64,000 nt of DNA from UBA5796 sp040752455 (GTDB taxonomy: Bacteria > Chloroflexota > Anaerolineae > Anaerolineales > Villigracilaceae), in NCBI GenBank assembly GCA_049324115.1, contig JBMOMN010000016.1, forward strand, positions 62,001-126,000, in the 5' to 3' direction. Both the position numbers and the translations under genes were made by a program. The notes under the pieces were generated by a model that worked only from the letters and a program-made list of their open reading frames with translations, was not told where the DNA came from and ran no database searches. How positions within the stretch are numbered: position 1 is the stretch's first letter; each line of letters begins with the position of its first letter. Of the stretch, positions 56,427-64,000 are shown piece after piece.

Positions 56427-57314
56427 TTGGATATTTCAGTAGCATTAGGCGGCGGCGGATCACGCGGCAACGCCCACATCGGCGTGCTGCGCGTCCTGGA
56501 ACAGGAGGGCTTCCACATCCGGGCGGTGGCGGGCACCAGCTTCGGCGGGTTGGTGGCCGCTTTCTACGCCTCCGGCCATTCCCCCGACGAGATCGAGGCC
56601 ATCTTCAGCCAGGTGGACCAGGACCGGCTTTACAGCCGCGCCCTCGACGACGGCCCGTCCATGCTGGGCACGGCCGGCATCCAGAAATTCCTCGACGCCC
56701 ACCTGAAGGACCGCACCTTCGAAGACCTCGACCTCCCCTGCGCCATGCCCGCCGCCGACCTGCGCCGCGGCAGCGAGATCGTCCTGAAATCCGGCAGTCT
56801 CAAGGATGCTGTCCTGGCGACCATGGCCGTGCCGGGGGTTTTCCCGCCCCGCAGGTCCAACGATTACGAGCTGGTGGACGGCGGCGTGCTCGACCCCGTC
56901 CCGGTTTCGCTCGCCCGCAGCCTGGCCCCCAGCCTGCCGGTCGTGGCCGTGGCGCTCACCCCGTCACCGCAAACCGCCTCGCACCTGTTCAACGTCCCCC
57001 TGCCGCAGATGATCCCGGCTGTGCTCATCAACCGGATCAGCCACCTGCGCCCGGCCCAGGCCCTGGGTATCTTCATGCAGTCCATCGAAGTCGCCAACCG
57101 CATGTTGAGCGACCTGCGCTTGCAAGTAGACCAGCCCGAGATCATCATCCGCCCGGATGTGGGCCAGGTGGCCCTGCTCGACAAAGTGGACGTCCACGAG
57201 ATCGCCCGGCGGGGCGAGGACGCAGCCCGCGCAGCCCTGCCCGAGATCCGGGACCAGTTCTCGCTCCCGGCCCGCCTCGGCCGGACCCTGCGCCTGCTCA
57301 ATTCCTGGAAATGA
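56427..57314 (+). CDS. Patatin-like phospholipase
   Basis: The 295-residue protein has the oxyanion loop GGGGSRGNAHIG near 8, the nucleophile in GTSFGG (about residue 41) and the catalytic Asp in DGGVLDPVPVS (about 152), the Ser-Asp dyad of the patatin family. These enzymes hydrolyse acyl chains of phospholipids, and some bacterial members are effectors. There is no signal peptide, so it is cytoplasmic or peripheral. The start is a TTG at 56427, with GAGG 7 nt upstream. A small membrane protein and a hydrolase follow on the same strand. Confidence 0.85.
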   Translation: MDISVALGGGGSRGNAHIGVLRVLEQEGFHIRAVAGTSFGGLVAAFYASGHSPDEIEAIFSQVDQDRLYSRALDDGPSMLGTAGIQKFLDAHLKDRTFEDLDLPCAMPAADLRRGSEIVLKSGSLKDAVLATMAVPGVFPPRRSNDYELVDGGVLDPVPVSLARSLAPSLPVVAVALTPSPQTASHLFNVPLPQMIPAVLINRISHLRPAQALGIFMQSIEVANRMLSDLRLQVDQPEIIIRPDVGQVALLDKVDVHEIARRGEDAARAALPEIRDQFSLPARLGRTLRLLNSWK

Positions 57315-57341
57315 CCTGCCGCGAGTCCCCGGAGAATCCCC

Positions 57342-57566
57342 ATGCGTGACCTGCGCCGTTATGCCCGCCAGACCAACGTCCGCCTGATCGCGGGGGCGGT
57401 ACTGCTCGTTTTCGTCATCGGCGACGGGCTGATCTACGTCATCTACGGCCTTGCCCCGGCCCTGATGGGATTCGCCTGCCTGCTGGCCGGGCTTTCACCG
57501 ATATTATTGATCCTGCTCGCCTTAGCCTTAATGGATTGGATCGTCAAACGTGCAAACCGAGACTGA
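57342..57566 (+). CDS. Small two-helix membrane protein
   Basis: The 74-residue protein has a basic tip (MRDLRRYARQTNVRL) and two transmembrane helices (IAGAVLLVFVIGDGLIYVIY; LMGFACLLAGLSPILLILL), ending RANRD. I do not recognise it. GGAGA precedes the ATG. Its end overlaps the start of the next hydrolase gene by 17 bp. Confidence 0.65.
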   Translation: MRDLRRYARQTNVRLIAGAVLLVFVIGDGLIYVIYGLAPALMGFACLLAGLSPILLILLALALMDWIVKRANRD

Positions 57567-58209
57567 CACCCACCTGCTCACCTACAACAACTGGACCCTG
57601 CGGGTGCGCCACCCCGCCCAAAACCCCGCCCGGCTGCTGCTCCTGCTCCACGGCTGGACCGGGGACGAGAACTCGATGTGGGTTTTTGCCCGCAGCCTGT
57701 CACCCCATTACTGGATGCTGGCCCCGCGTGCGCCCCATCCCGCCGAACAGGGCGGCTACTCCTGGCGCGAACTCAAAAACGGGACCTGGGGCTGGCCCAC
57801 GTTGACCGAACTCCGCCCCGCCGCCGACGCGCTGGTCCGCCTGGCAGACAACCTGTCCAACTCGATGAGCGTGGACGCCTCCACCTTCGACGTAATGGGC
57901 TTCAGCCAGGGGGCGGCGCTGGCCTCGCTGCTCTGCCTGCTCCACCCGCAGCGCGTCCGCAAGGCCGCCATCCTGTCCGGCTTCGTCCCCGACGGCATGG
58001 ACGATCTATTCGCCCGCCGCCCGCTGAGCGGCAAGTCCATTTTCATCGCCCACGGGACGAACGACAACCTGGTCCCGCTCGAACGGGCGCAACTGTCCAT
58101 GCAAAAGCTGGAGCAGGCCGGGGCGCAGGTCAGCTTCTGCGAAGCGGAGGTCGGCCACAAGGTCAGCGCCGACTGCCTGCGCGGGTTGCAGGCCTATTTC
58201 GATGATTAA
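57550..58209 (+). CDS. Alpha/beta hydrolase (phospholipase/carboxylesterase-like)
   Basis: The 219-residue protein has LLLLLHGWTGDENSMWVFA with the oxyanion HG motif, nucleophile Ser in VMGFSQGAALASL (about 119), Asp in AHGTNDNLVPLE and His in EVGHKVSADCL. This is the carboxylesterase/phospholipase II (Est/acyl-protein thioesterase) group, about the right length. The GTG at 57550 overlaps the previous gene. It is cytoplasmic. The substrate is unknown. Confidence 0.83.
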   Translation: MQTETDTHLLTYNNWTLRVRHPAQNPARLLLLLHGWTGDENSMWVFARSLSPHYWMLAPRAPHPAEQGGYSWRELKNGTWGWPTLTELRPAADALVRLADNLSNSMSVDASTFDVMGFSQGAALASLLCLLHPQRVRKAAILSGFVPDGMDDLFARRPLSGKSIFIAHGTNDNLVPLERAQLSMQKLEQAGAQVSFCEAEVGHKVSADCLRGLQAYFDD

Positions 58210-58294
58210 TCCCCGCTTAAGCCTTGCGTTGACGTTCGTCCCTTTTGCAGGTATCCTTGCAACGGTTTAATCATCCAATATTTGCAAGCGCGAA

Positions 58295-58380
58295 TGCGTC
58301 GCACCTGACCGCTGGCTCCAGACCCGTTAAACGGAACCGTTCGCCTTTCGTCCCAATCCAGTCCGATAAGGTGCGACGCA
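58295..58380. repeat. Repeat family C (TGCGTCGCACC ends), copy 2
   Basis: TGCGTCGCACC and GGTGCGACGCA are perfect 11-nt ends, 86 bp apart in total, identical in length to copy 1 at 47365-47450. It ends 22 bp before the start codon of the L,D-transpeptidase gene. Confidence 0.78.
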
Positions 58381-58401
58381 TCCTCTCAAGGTGAATTCTA
58401 T

Positions 58402-59517
58402 ATGCCATTCAATCGAAACCTTTCTCGCCGTGATTTCCTCAAACTGGCCGGGGCCGGGCTGGGCGGGCTGGCCTTGCGCCCGTTCGACCGCATCCTGAAA
58501 CCCCTGCCGCAGTTCCCCGCCGGGCAAATTTTGGGACGGGTCTCGGTCTTCCCCTATTATTTTTCGACCGAACTGAAAGCCTCACCCCACGCCTTCGCGG
58601 CCACCATCCGCAACCTGGGCGAGGACGAAGTGGTGACCTGGAACCGGGAAGTGATCGGCACAACCACCAATTTCAGCCTGACCAACCGGACCTGGGTCGA
58701 GACCCCCGAAGGCTACGTTTTCAAGCCCCACTTGCAACTCGTGAAAAACGAGCCGAACGTGCCGCTCACCAGCCTCCCCGAAGGCAAGACCGGATTCTGG
58801 GCCGAAGTGACCGTCCCGTATGTGGATCTGGTGATGGACAACCCGCCGCCGCGCTCGCCCAGCTACAAATATATTTTCGACACGGGCCAGGTCCCGCGTT
58901 TGTATTACAAGCAGGTGGTCTGGATTGACCAGGTCAAGACTGGCGACGGCGGGCGCGTCCTCTACCGTTTCAACGAGGATCCGGGGCACGGCTACGGCTA
59001 CGGCGACATCCTCTGGGGCGACGGGGCCGCCTTCCGCCCGCTGACCGAGGCCGACACCTCCCCCCTCAGCCCCGACGTGGACCCGGCGGAGAAGCTCATC
59101 GAAGTCAACCTGACCTACCAGACCATGTCGGCTTTCGAGGCGGGACGGGAGGTCTACTTCTGCCGCGTCTCCACCGGCATCGGCGATTACGCCACCCCCA
59201 AGGGCGACCAGTTCGTCCACTGGAAGATCTACTCGATCAATATGTCGTCCAGCAGCACCGCCAGCGGCTCCGGCTACGACACTTCCGGCGTCTCGTGGCC
59301 CAGCTTCATCAACGGCCAGGGCGTAGCCTTCCACGCCGCCTTCTGGCATAATTATTTCGGGCAGACCCGCTCCCACGGCTGCATCAACATGCTCCCCGAA
59401 GACGCCCAATGGGTCTTCCGCTGGACCGCCCCCCACGTCAGCATGGAACAGAGCGAGATCCGCATGACCTGGCCGAACGTCGGCACCAAGGTCACGGTGA
59501 TGGAGCGGCTGTATTAA
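58402..59517 (+). CDS. L,D-transpeptidase (YkuD) with Tat-type signal
   Basis: The 371-residue protein begins with a twin-arginine signal, NLSRRDFLKLAGAGLGGLAL, so it is exported folded. The catalytic motif lies near the end: HAAFWHNYFGQTRSHGCINM with the nucleophile Cys in SHGCINM and the preceding His. YkuD enzymes make 3-3 crosslinks in peptidoglycan or attach proteins. A long N-terminal region (40-200) is unfamiliar but has VRVSVFPYYF-like beta strands. AAGG lies upstream of the ATG. It fits with MurA and PgeF in a peptidoglycan-bearing envelope. Confidence 0.88.
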   Translation: MPFNRNLSRRDFLKLAGAGLGGLALRPFDRILKPLPQFPAGQILGRVSVFPYYFSTELKASPHAFAATIRNLGEDEVVTWNREVIGTTTNFSLTNRTWVETPEGYVFKPHLQLVKNEPNVPLTSLPEGKTGFWAEVTVPYVDLVMDNPPPRSPSYKYIFDTGQVPRLYYKQVVWIDQVKTGDGGRVLYRFNEDPGHGYGYGDILWGDGAAFRPLTEADTSPLSPDVDPAEKLIEVNLTYQTMSAFEAGREVYFCRVSTGIGDYATPKGDQFVHWKIYSINMSSSSTASGSGYDTSGVSWPSFINGQGVAFHAAFWHNYFGQTRSHGCINMLPEDAQWVFRWTAPHVSMEQSEIRMTWPNVGTKVTVMERLY

Positions 59518-59518
59518 C

Positions 59519-59570
59519 AAACTTCGGAAGTCTTTCTGAATAGAGACTCCGAAAAAGACTTCCGAAGTTT
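59519..59570. repeat. Palindromic repeat family B, copy 3
   Basis: AAACTTCGGAAGTCTTT and AAAGACTTCCGAAGTTT are perfect 17-nt arms with an 18-nt centre. It starts 2 nt after the L,D-transpeptidase stop and could double as a terminator. Confidence 0.78.
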
Positions 59571-59600
59571 TGATGCAAATAATCATCATAGAGGTAAAAC

Positions 59601-60338
59601 ATGGAAATCGGTAACGTCACAATCTGGCTGGCTTTCCTGGCCGGCATCCTGTCCTTCCTGTCGCCTTGCGTCTTCGCCCTGGTCCCGGCCTACGTCGGCT
59701 ACCTGGGCGGGCGGGCGGCCGGGAACGCCGGCGAAAGCCGCGGCAAATGGATCACCTTCTCGCACGGGCTGGCCTTCGTCTTCGGCTTCAGCGTGGTCTT
59801 CGTCACCCTCGGGCTGGCCGCCTCCGCCCTGGGACGGGTGCTCTTCGACCTCCAGGACATCCTGATGAAGGTCGGCGGCGTCCTGATCGTGATCTTCGGC
59901 TTGCACATGCTCGACCTGCGCTTCGGCAAATTCAGCACCCGCATCCCCTTCCTGGAATACGACACCCGCCGCCAGCAGCTCCCGGACGCCAAATGGGGCT
60001 ACGTCTCCTCGGCCATGATGGGCGTCTTCTTCTCCGCCGGCTGGTCGCCCTGCGTGGGACCGGTGCTGGGCGCCATCCTGACCCTGGCCCTGAACGGCGG
60101 CTCGACCTCCCTGGGCGCGGTCCTGTTGACCTCGTACTCCGCCGGGCTGGCCATCCCCTTCCTGATCGCCGCCCTGGGCATTGACTGGGTTTCGGCTACC
60201 TTGAAAAAGCACGGCAAGGTGATGCGCTACGTGGAAGTCTTGATGGGCTTGCTCCTGATCGGGCTGGGCATCATGCTCTTCATGGGCAAACTGGCATTAT
60301 TGGCAAACCTCGGCCCCTGGGTGGATTTCGGGATCTAG
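59601..60338 (+). CDS. ccdA: CcdA-like thiol-disulfide transporter
   Basis: The 245-residue protein has six transmembrane helices and the two membrane-embedded Cys of CcdA/DsbD beta domains: FLSPCVFALVPAYVGYLGG near 20 and FSAGWSPCVGPVLGAIL near 148. It carries electrons across the membrane from thioredoxin to exported thiols, for cytochrome c maturation or other disulfide reduction. AGAGGT lies before the ATG. A TlpA-like gene begins 1 nt after its stop, so they surely work together. Confidence 0.92.
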   Translation: MEIGNVTIWLAFLAGILSFLSPCVFALVPAYVGYLGGRAAGNAGESRGKWITFSHGLAFVFGFSVVFVTLGLAASALGRVLFDLQDILMKVGGVLIVIFGLHMLDLRFGKFSTRIPFLEYDTRRQQLPDAKWGYVSSAMMGVFFSAGWSPCVGPVLGAILTLALNGGSTSLGAVLLTSYSAGLAIPFLIAALGIDWVSATLKKHGKVMRYVEVLMGLLLIGLGIMLFMGKLALLANLGPWVDFGI

Positions 60339-60339
60339 G

Positions 60340-60888
60340 ATGCTCAAGGACCGCGGCAACGTTGCGATCCTCTCCGTCACGGTCCTTTGCGTGGGGACTT
60401 TGATGTGCGCCGCCCTCGTCATGGGCCGGGCCGGCGACCTGCTCCGTTCCGGCGGGCGGGACCCGCTGGTGGGCAACCCGGCCCCCGATTTTTCCCTCTC
60501 CACGCCGGAAGGCGAACTGGTCACGCTGGCAGGCTACCGCGGCTACGCGGTCATGCTCAACTTCTGGGCCACCTGGTGTAGCCCCTGCGTGGAGGAACTG
60601 CCCCTCATCCAGGAACGCTACCTGGCGAACCGCCCGGAACTGGTCGTGCTGGCCGTCAACGAGTGCGAGACGCCGGAGGCCGTGAACGAATTCGTCGCCG
60701 ACACCGGCCTCGAACTGCCGGTGCTGCTCGACGAAGACTGTGCCGTCGGCGAAGGGGACTACCGCGTCAACGCCTACCCGACCAGCGTCTTCATTGACGC
60801 CGACGGCATGGTCCGGTCGGTGTACGTCGGCAGCATGACCGCCTCGATTTTGGACAAGAATTTGCGCTTGATAGGTATCTCTCCATGA
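60340..60888 (+). CDS. TlpA/ResA-like thioredoxin, membrane anchored
   Basis: The 182-residue protein has an N-terminal helix (NVAILSVTVLCVGTLMCAALV) and then a thioredoxin domain with WCSPC (LNFWATWCSPCVEELPLIQ) and VNAYPTSVFIDADG. It is exposed outside the membrane, where CcdA would reduce it. ResA-type proteins keep apocytochrome Cys pairs or other exported thiols reduced. It is coupled to ccdA (1 nt apart) and overlaps the next gene by 4 bp. Confidence 0.9.
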   Translation: MLKDRGNVAILSVTVLCVGTLMCAALVMGRAGDLLRSGGRDPLVGNPAPDFSLSTPEGELVTLAGYRGYAVMLNFWATWCSPCVEELPLIQERYLANRPELVVLAVNECETPEAVNEFVADTGLELPVLLDEDCAVGEGDYRVNAYPTSVFIDADGMVRSVYVGSMTASILDKNLRLIGISP

Positions 60889-61877
60889 TTACTGTTACCT
60901 TGTATTCGCGGCCCGAATGCCACCTGTGCGACCAGGCCAAAGAAGACCTGGCCGCCTTGCAGGAAAAGATCCCCCACCGGTTGGTGGAGATCAATATCGA
61001 AAGCGACCCGCAGCTCCACAAAACCTACCTGACCGAGATCCCGGTCGTGGAAGCCGGGCCTTACCGCCTGAAAGCGCCCTTTACCCGTCAGGCGCTGGAA
61101 ATGACCCTCGGCGCGGCAGCCGACCGGATGTCCCATTTGGAGCGCATCGGGGACGACTCCTACCAGGCGGCGGTAAAACGCGGCCGGACCATCACCACCT
61201 CCGACCGGGTCTACTTCTGGCTCTCGAAACACTACATGGTCGTCGTCAACCTGCTCCTGGCGCTTTACCTCGGATTACCCTTCCTGGCCCCGGTTCTGAT
61301 GAAGGCCGGCGCGGACGGCCCGGCGCAGGCGCTCTACAAAGTTTACAGCCCGCTCTGCCACCAGTTCGGCTTCCGCTCGTTCTTCTTGTTCGGCGAACAA
61401 TTGGTTTACCCGCGCGCCGCGGCCGAAATCAACGGCCTGCAAACCTGGGGCGAAGCCACCGGCCTGGGTGAACAGGACATCGAAGCCGCCCGCGCCTTTA
61501 CCGGCAATTCGGATGTCGGCTTCAAAGTGGCCCTGTGCGAGCGGGACGTGGCGATCTACGCCTCCATGCTGCTTTTCGGATTGGTCTTCGCCGCCAGCGG
61601 CAAGCGGCTGCGCGGCCTGCACTGGGCGCTGTGGGTCCTGATCGGCCTCGCGCCCATCGGCCTGGACGGTTTCTCGCAGTTGTTCAGCCAGCTTGCCCTG
61701 CCGCTGGTCAACGCCCTGCTGCCCTACCGCGAGAGCACCCCGCTCCTGCGCCTCCTGACCGGGGCGCTGTTCGGCTTCACCACCGCCTGGTTCGGCTTCC
61801 CGCCCATGGAAGAATCCATGCGCGAGACCCGCCAGTTCCTGGTCAAGAAATTCGCCATCGTCGCGCAAGGGGATTGA
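60885..61877 (+). CDS. Glutaredoxin-like domain fused to DUF2085 membrane domain
   Basis: The 330-residue protein begins with a small thioredoxin-fold module (ITVTLYSRPECHLCDQAKED, CHLC active site, cis-Pro in EIPVVEAG) of the DUF836 type. A membrane part (about 115-315) follows with DUF2085 motifs YSPLCHQFGFRSFFLFG and ALCERDVAIYASM, and four to five helices. This fusion would place a redox domain in the cytoplasm tied to a membrane protein of unknown role. It lies in the ccdA-tlpA operon by an ATGA overlap, which suggests a single thiol-redox relay. Confidence 0.8.
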   Translation: MITVTLYSRPECHLCDQAKEDLAALQEKIPHRLVEINIESDPQLHKTYLTEIPVVEAGPYRLKAPFTRQALEMTLGAAADRMSHLERIGDDSYQAAVKRGRTITTSDRVYFWLSKHYMVVVNLLLALYLGLPFLAPVLMKAGADGPAQALYKVYSPLCHQFGFRSFFLFGEQLVYPRAAAEINGLQTWGEATGLGEQDIEAARAFTGNSDVGFKVALCERDVAIYASMLLFGLVFAASGKRLRGLHWALWVLIGLAPIGLDGFSQLFSQLALPLVNALLPYRESTPLLRLLTGALFGFTTAWFGFPPMEESMRETRQFLVKKFAIVAQGD

Positions 61878-61878
61878 C

Positions 61879-62655
61879 GTGCCGTTCCACGACCACGAGC
61901 AGCGGCGTTATCTGACCTTCGACCTCTTCGACGGCCTGCCCCACGCCGTGTTCACCCGCCGGGGCGGAGTCAGCCCGCAGCCGTGGGCCTCGCTCAACGT
62001 CGGCGGCGGGATCGGGGACGAGCCGGAGCGCGTCCGCCGGAACCGCTATTTATCCTTCGAGACTTTGGGCCGCGCCCGCGACTCGATCTACGACGTCTGG
62101 CAGGTGCATTCTGCGGAGGTGGTCATCGCCGAGCGGGCCCGGGACCCGGAGACGGCGTACCGTCAAGCCGACGCCATCCTGACCGACAACCCCTCCGTGA
62201 CCCTCTTCATGCGTTTCGCCGATTGCACGCCGATCCTGCTCCACGACCCGGTCCGAAAGGTCGTCGGCCTGGTCCATGCCGGCTGGCAGGGGACGGTCAA
62301 AGGCACGCTCAAGGCCGCAGTCGAGGCGATGCGCGGGCATTACGGCACGCATCCCGCCGACCTCCTGGCCGCCATCGGCCCTTCCATCGGCCCCGACCAC
62401 TACGAGATCGGGCCGGACGTGATCGCCCGCGTCCACGAGGCTTTCGGGCAGGACGCTTCCGGCTTGCTGGGCCAAAACGGCGGCGGCAGCACCCACTTCG
62501 ACCTGTGGGCCGCCAACCGCCTCTGGCTGGAGCAGGCGGGCGTGCGCCACGTCGAAACCTCCTCCCTGTGTACCGCCTGCCACCCGGACGACTGGTTCTC
62601 GCACCGGGCCGAGCATGGCCGCACCGGGCGCTTCGGGGCTCTGATCGCCTTGTAG
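61879..62655 (+). CDS. pgeF: PgeF/YfiH-family protein (peptidoglycan editing factor)
   Basis: The 258-residue protein has the multicopper-like YfiH core: LFMRFADCTPILLHDPVRKV (Cys ligand), GLVHAGWQGTVKGTL (His) and IGPSIGPDHYEIGPDV. In E. coli, PgeF removes wrong amino acids from UDP-MurNAc; the family was also called polyphenol oxidase. The start is a GTG one base after the previous stop. It may be the last gene of the ccdA operon. yggS follows after a short palindrome, a common neighbour order. Confidence 0.88.
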   Translation: MPFHDHEQRRYLTFDLFDGLPHAVFTRRGGVSPQPWASLNVGGGIGDEPERVRRNRYLSFETLGRARDSIYDVWQVHSAEVVIAERARDPETAYRQADAILTDNPSVTLFMRFADCTPILLHDPVRKVVGLVHAGWQGTVKGTLKAAVEAMRGHYGTHPADLLAAIGPSIGPDHYEIGPDVIARVHEAFGQDASGLLGQNGGGSTHFDLWAANRLWLEQAGVRHVETSSLCTACHPDDWFSHRAEHGRTGRFGALIAL

Positions 62656-62674
62656 GTCACGTTTGCAACGTGAC
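62656..62674. repeat. Short perfect palindrome before yggS
   Basis: GTCACGTTTGCAACGTGAC lies just after the pgeF stop codon and 22 nt before yggS. It is another dispersed-type palindrome; no second copy was found in this window. Confidence 0.55.
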
Positions 62675-62695
62675 AGCCCTGGACAGCCATCCAAT

Positions 62696-63421
62696 ATGCT
62701 GCATCCAAATCTTGTTTCCGACATTCGCCAAAACCTGACCCGCGTGCAGGCGCAAATCGCCGAGTCGGCCCGCCGGGCGGGGCGCAACCCGGAGTCGGTG
62801 CGGCTGGTGGTGGTGACAAAGACCCACCCGGTCGAAACCGTGCGGGCGGCGGTCGAGGCTGGGGCGGCGATCCTGGGCGAGAATTACGCCGAGGAAGCGG
62901 TCGCCAAGATGCAGGCGGTGGATCGGATGGATGTCGAGTGGCACATGATCGGCCACGTGCAGAGCCGCAAGGCCAGGCTGGTGGCCGAAAACTTTGCGCT
63001 GATGCACTCGCTCGACAGCCTGAAACTGGCCCGGCGTCTGGATAACTTCGCGGCGGAGGCCGGGCGAACCCTGCCGGTGCTGCTGGAGTTCAACGTGGGC
63101 GGCGAGCCGAGCAAATCGGGCTGGGGGGCGGGGGACGAATCCCGTTGGGGAGAGTTGCTGCCGGAGGTCGAAGAAATCCTGTCGCTGGGGCAGCTGGAGA
63201 CGCGCGGGCTGATGACCATGCCTCCACTCGGCGAGCAGGCCGAGGCGTCCCGCGCGTATTTCGTGAGATTGCGCCGGCTGCGGGATTTCCTGGGCCGCCA
63301 CTTCCCCCAATCCGCCTGGGATGAGCTTTCGATGGGCACCAGCCTGGACTTCACGGTCGCCATCGAGGAAGGCGCCACCCTGGTGCGGGTCGGCACTTCC
63401 ATCCTGGGGCCACGTTCGTGA
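62696..63421 (+). CDS. yggS: YggS/PLPBP family pyridoxal phosphate homeostasis protein
   Basis: The 241-residue alanine-racemase-fold protein has the PLP lysine in LVVVTKTHPVE near 37, GENYAEEAVAKM, WHMIGHVQSRKAR and SMGTSLDFTVAIEEGATLVR. It binds PLP without known catalysis and balances vitamin B6 and amino-acid pools. The start at 62696 (MLHPNLVSDIRQNL) fits the family; earlier codons lie on the palindrome. yggT and yggU follow, the classical order. Confidence 0.93.
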   Translation: MLHPNLVSDIRQNLTRVQAQIAESARRAGRNPESVRLVVVTKTHPVETVRAAVEAGAAILGENYAEEAVAKMQAVDRMDVEWHMIGHVQSRKARLVAENFALMHSLDSLKLARRLDNFAAEAGRTLPVLLEFNVGGEPSKSGWGAGDESRWGELLPEVEEILSLGQLETRGLMTMPPLGEQAEASRAYFVRLRRLRDFLGRHFPQSAWDELSMGTSLDFTVAIEEGATLVRVGTSILGPRS

Positions 63422-63446
63422 TAAAATATGCGCGGAGGCCAGCACC

Positions 63447-63707
63447 GTGATCCCCATCCTCGTTACCATCATCAGAACCGTTTCTCAATTCCTGATCCTG
63501 CTCGTTATCGTTTCGTCCGTTTTGTCGTTCTTTATGTCGCCGTACCATCCCGTGAAGCAGGCGCTCGACCGGATCGTCGAACCCATGCTTGCGCCCATCC
63601 GCCGGATCGTGCCGTTGATCGGGATGCTCGATTTCAGTCCGCTGATCCTGATCATTTTGCTGGACCTGCTCTCAAGGGCCTTGATTGCTTTCCTGGTATC
63701 ACTATAG
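63447..63707 (+). CDS. yggT: YggT family membrane protein
   Basis: The 86-residue protein has two hydrophobic helices (IPILVTIIRTVSQFLILLV; FSPLILIILLDLLSRALIA) with the family motif VEPMLAPIRRIVPLIG between them. The start is GTG at 63447, with CGGAGG 8 nt upstream. YggT proteins are linked to cell division or potassium and osmotic balance in various bacteria; the exact role is unsure. It is followed 12 nt later by yggU. Confidence 0.87.
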   Translation: MIPILVTIIRTVSQFLILLVIVSSVLSFFMSPYHPVKQALDRIVEPMLAPIRRIVPLIGMLDFSPLILIILLDLLSRALIAFLVSL

Positions 63708-63719
63708 AAAGGTGGTGAC

Positions 63720-64000
63720 ATGAGCGCTCGTGAATTCCGTTTACACAATGGGCAAAAGGGATCGGCCCTGGCCGTCCGGGTGACGCCGAGGGCCAGCCGG
63801 AACCAGGTGGTCGGCGTGCTCAACGACGGGACGATCAAGGTCCACCTGATCTCGTCGGCTGACGAAGCTGAAATGAACACGTCACTCATGGCTTACCTGG
63901 CGGAGATCCTGGGCGTGCCGAAATCACGGCTGGAGATCGTCGCGGGCGAGAACGGGCGCGACAAGCTGATCTCGGTGCTCGAAATGGATACGCATACCGT
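63720..64000 (+). CDS. yggU: DUF167/YggU family protein, cut by the window edge
   Basis: Ninety-three codons are visible before the sequence ends. SALAVRVTPRASRNQVVGVL and VPKSRLEIVAGENGRDKLIS are the DUF167 signature; the function is unknown. GGTGGTGAC before the ATG gives a modest ribosome site. Typical proteins have about 95-100 residues, so the stop is probably just beyond the edge. Confidence 0.88.
   Translation, partial: MSAREFRLHNGQKGSALAVRVTPRASRNQVVGVLNDGTIKVHLISSADEAEMNTSLMAYLAEILGVPKSRLEIVAGENGRDKLISVLEMDTHT

Noticed and set aside
1..64000. CRISPR arrays, tRNA or rRNA genes, phage or complete IS elements
   Set aside because: No evenly spaced direct repeats, tRNA signatures or transposase frames were seen; the repeats present are single palindromes scattered between genes.

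Overview
The window looks like chromosomal DNA of a Chloroflexota bacterium, most likely class Anaerolineae. This is an inference from gene content: several secreted or lipid-anchored proteins with Pro-Thr linkers, a split complex I locus carrying a fused NuoCD, two PIG-L deacetylases, a PSP1 protein, and many GC-rich genes with GTG or TTG starts. No rRNA, tRNA, CRISPR array, phage or complete transposon was seen. Housekeeping genes are separated by an unusually rich set of short intergenic palindromes belonging to several dispersed families.

Layout. 1-5.4 kb: start of fabF, the reverse transsulfuration pair (CBS and a Cys/Met-metabolism lyase, converging), a PIG-L deacetylase, a MarR regulator and two DUF1801 proteins. 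5.4-13.4 kb: a membrane diguanylate cyclase, then a visibly AT-richer island of secreted proteins, lipoproteins and an amidase with decayed gene pieces, closed by a NarL-type response regulator. 13.4-24.6 kb: translation and growth genes. These are rplU-rpmA-rpmE behind a near-consensus promoter, tdk, hpt and a CCA-adding-enzyme relative on the plus strand, and ftsY, prfB (with its programmed frameshift), rpmF and fabD on the minus strand, followed by OsmC, thioredoxin and murA. 24.9-30 kb: prepilin peptidase plus TadE/TadG-like surface proteins. 30-32.4 kb: glmS behind an expanded glmS ribozyme. 32.4-39.1 kb: a KAS III-like enzyme, a terpene-cyclase-fold protein, a dCMP deaminase, and two almost identical secreted serine proteases flanking a lipoprotein. 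39.1-43.1 kb: a SufR/ArsR-like regulator divergent from an iscX-nuoB-nuoCD-nuoI operon. 43.2-64 kb: an EamA transporter with a His-rich tail, a DsrE-family gene with an in-frame TGA, Mrp, a RicT-like PSP1 protein, hydrolases, a second diguanylate cyclase, a Wzz/BY-kinase, RNA-modification enzymes, a patatin, an L,D-transpeptidase, a CcdA/TlpA/glutaredoxin cluster, pgeF, and yggS-yggT-yggU.

Themes. Iron-sulfur and thiol chemistry recur (IscX, the regulator, Nuo, Mrp, PSP1, CcdA/TlpA/Grx, DsrE, OsmC, Trx). Envelope building also recurs (murA, glmS, L,D-transpeptidase, PgeF, Tad-like proteins, Wzz/BY-kinase), as does c-di-GMP signalling (two active-looking GGDEF enzymes with I-sites).

The most unusual signals are four. 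(1) A ribosomal protein bL31 is fused to an RNA polymerase alpha-CTD-like domain (rpmE, 14250-14711). (2) A DsrE-family gene has a TGA exactly where the first Cys of a CxxC motif is expected, with a candidate SECIS hairpin behind it (44856-45203). (3) The glmS ribozyme is large and diverged. (4) iscX is translationally coupled to nuoB beneath an operator-like palindrome. Secondary signals are a MurA with Asp in place of the catalytic Cys, an Mrp lacking its CxxC, and the palindrome families.
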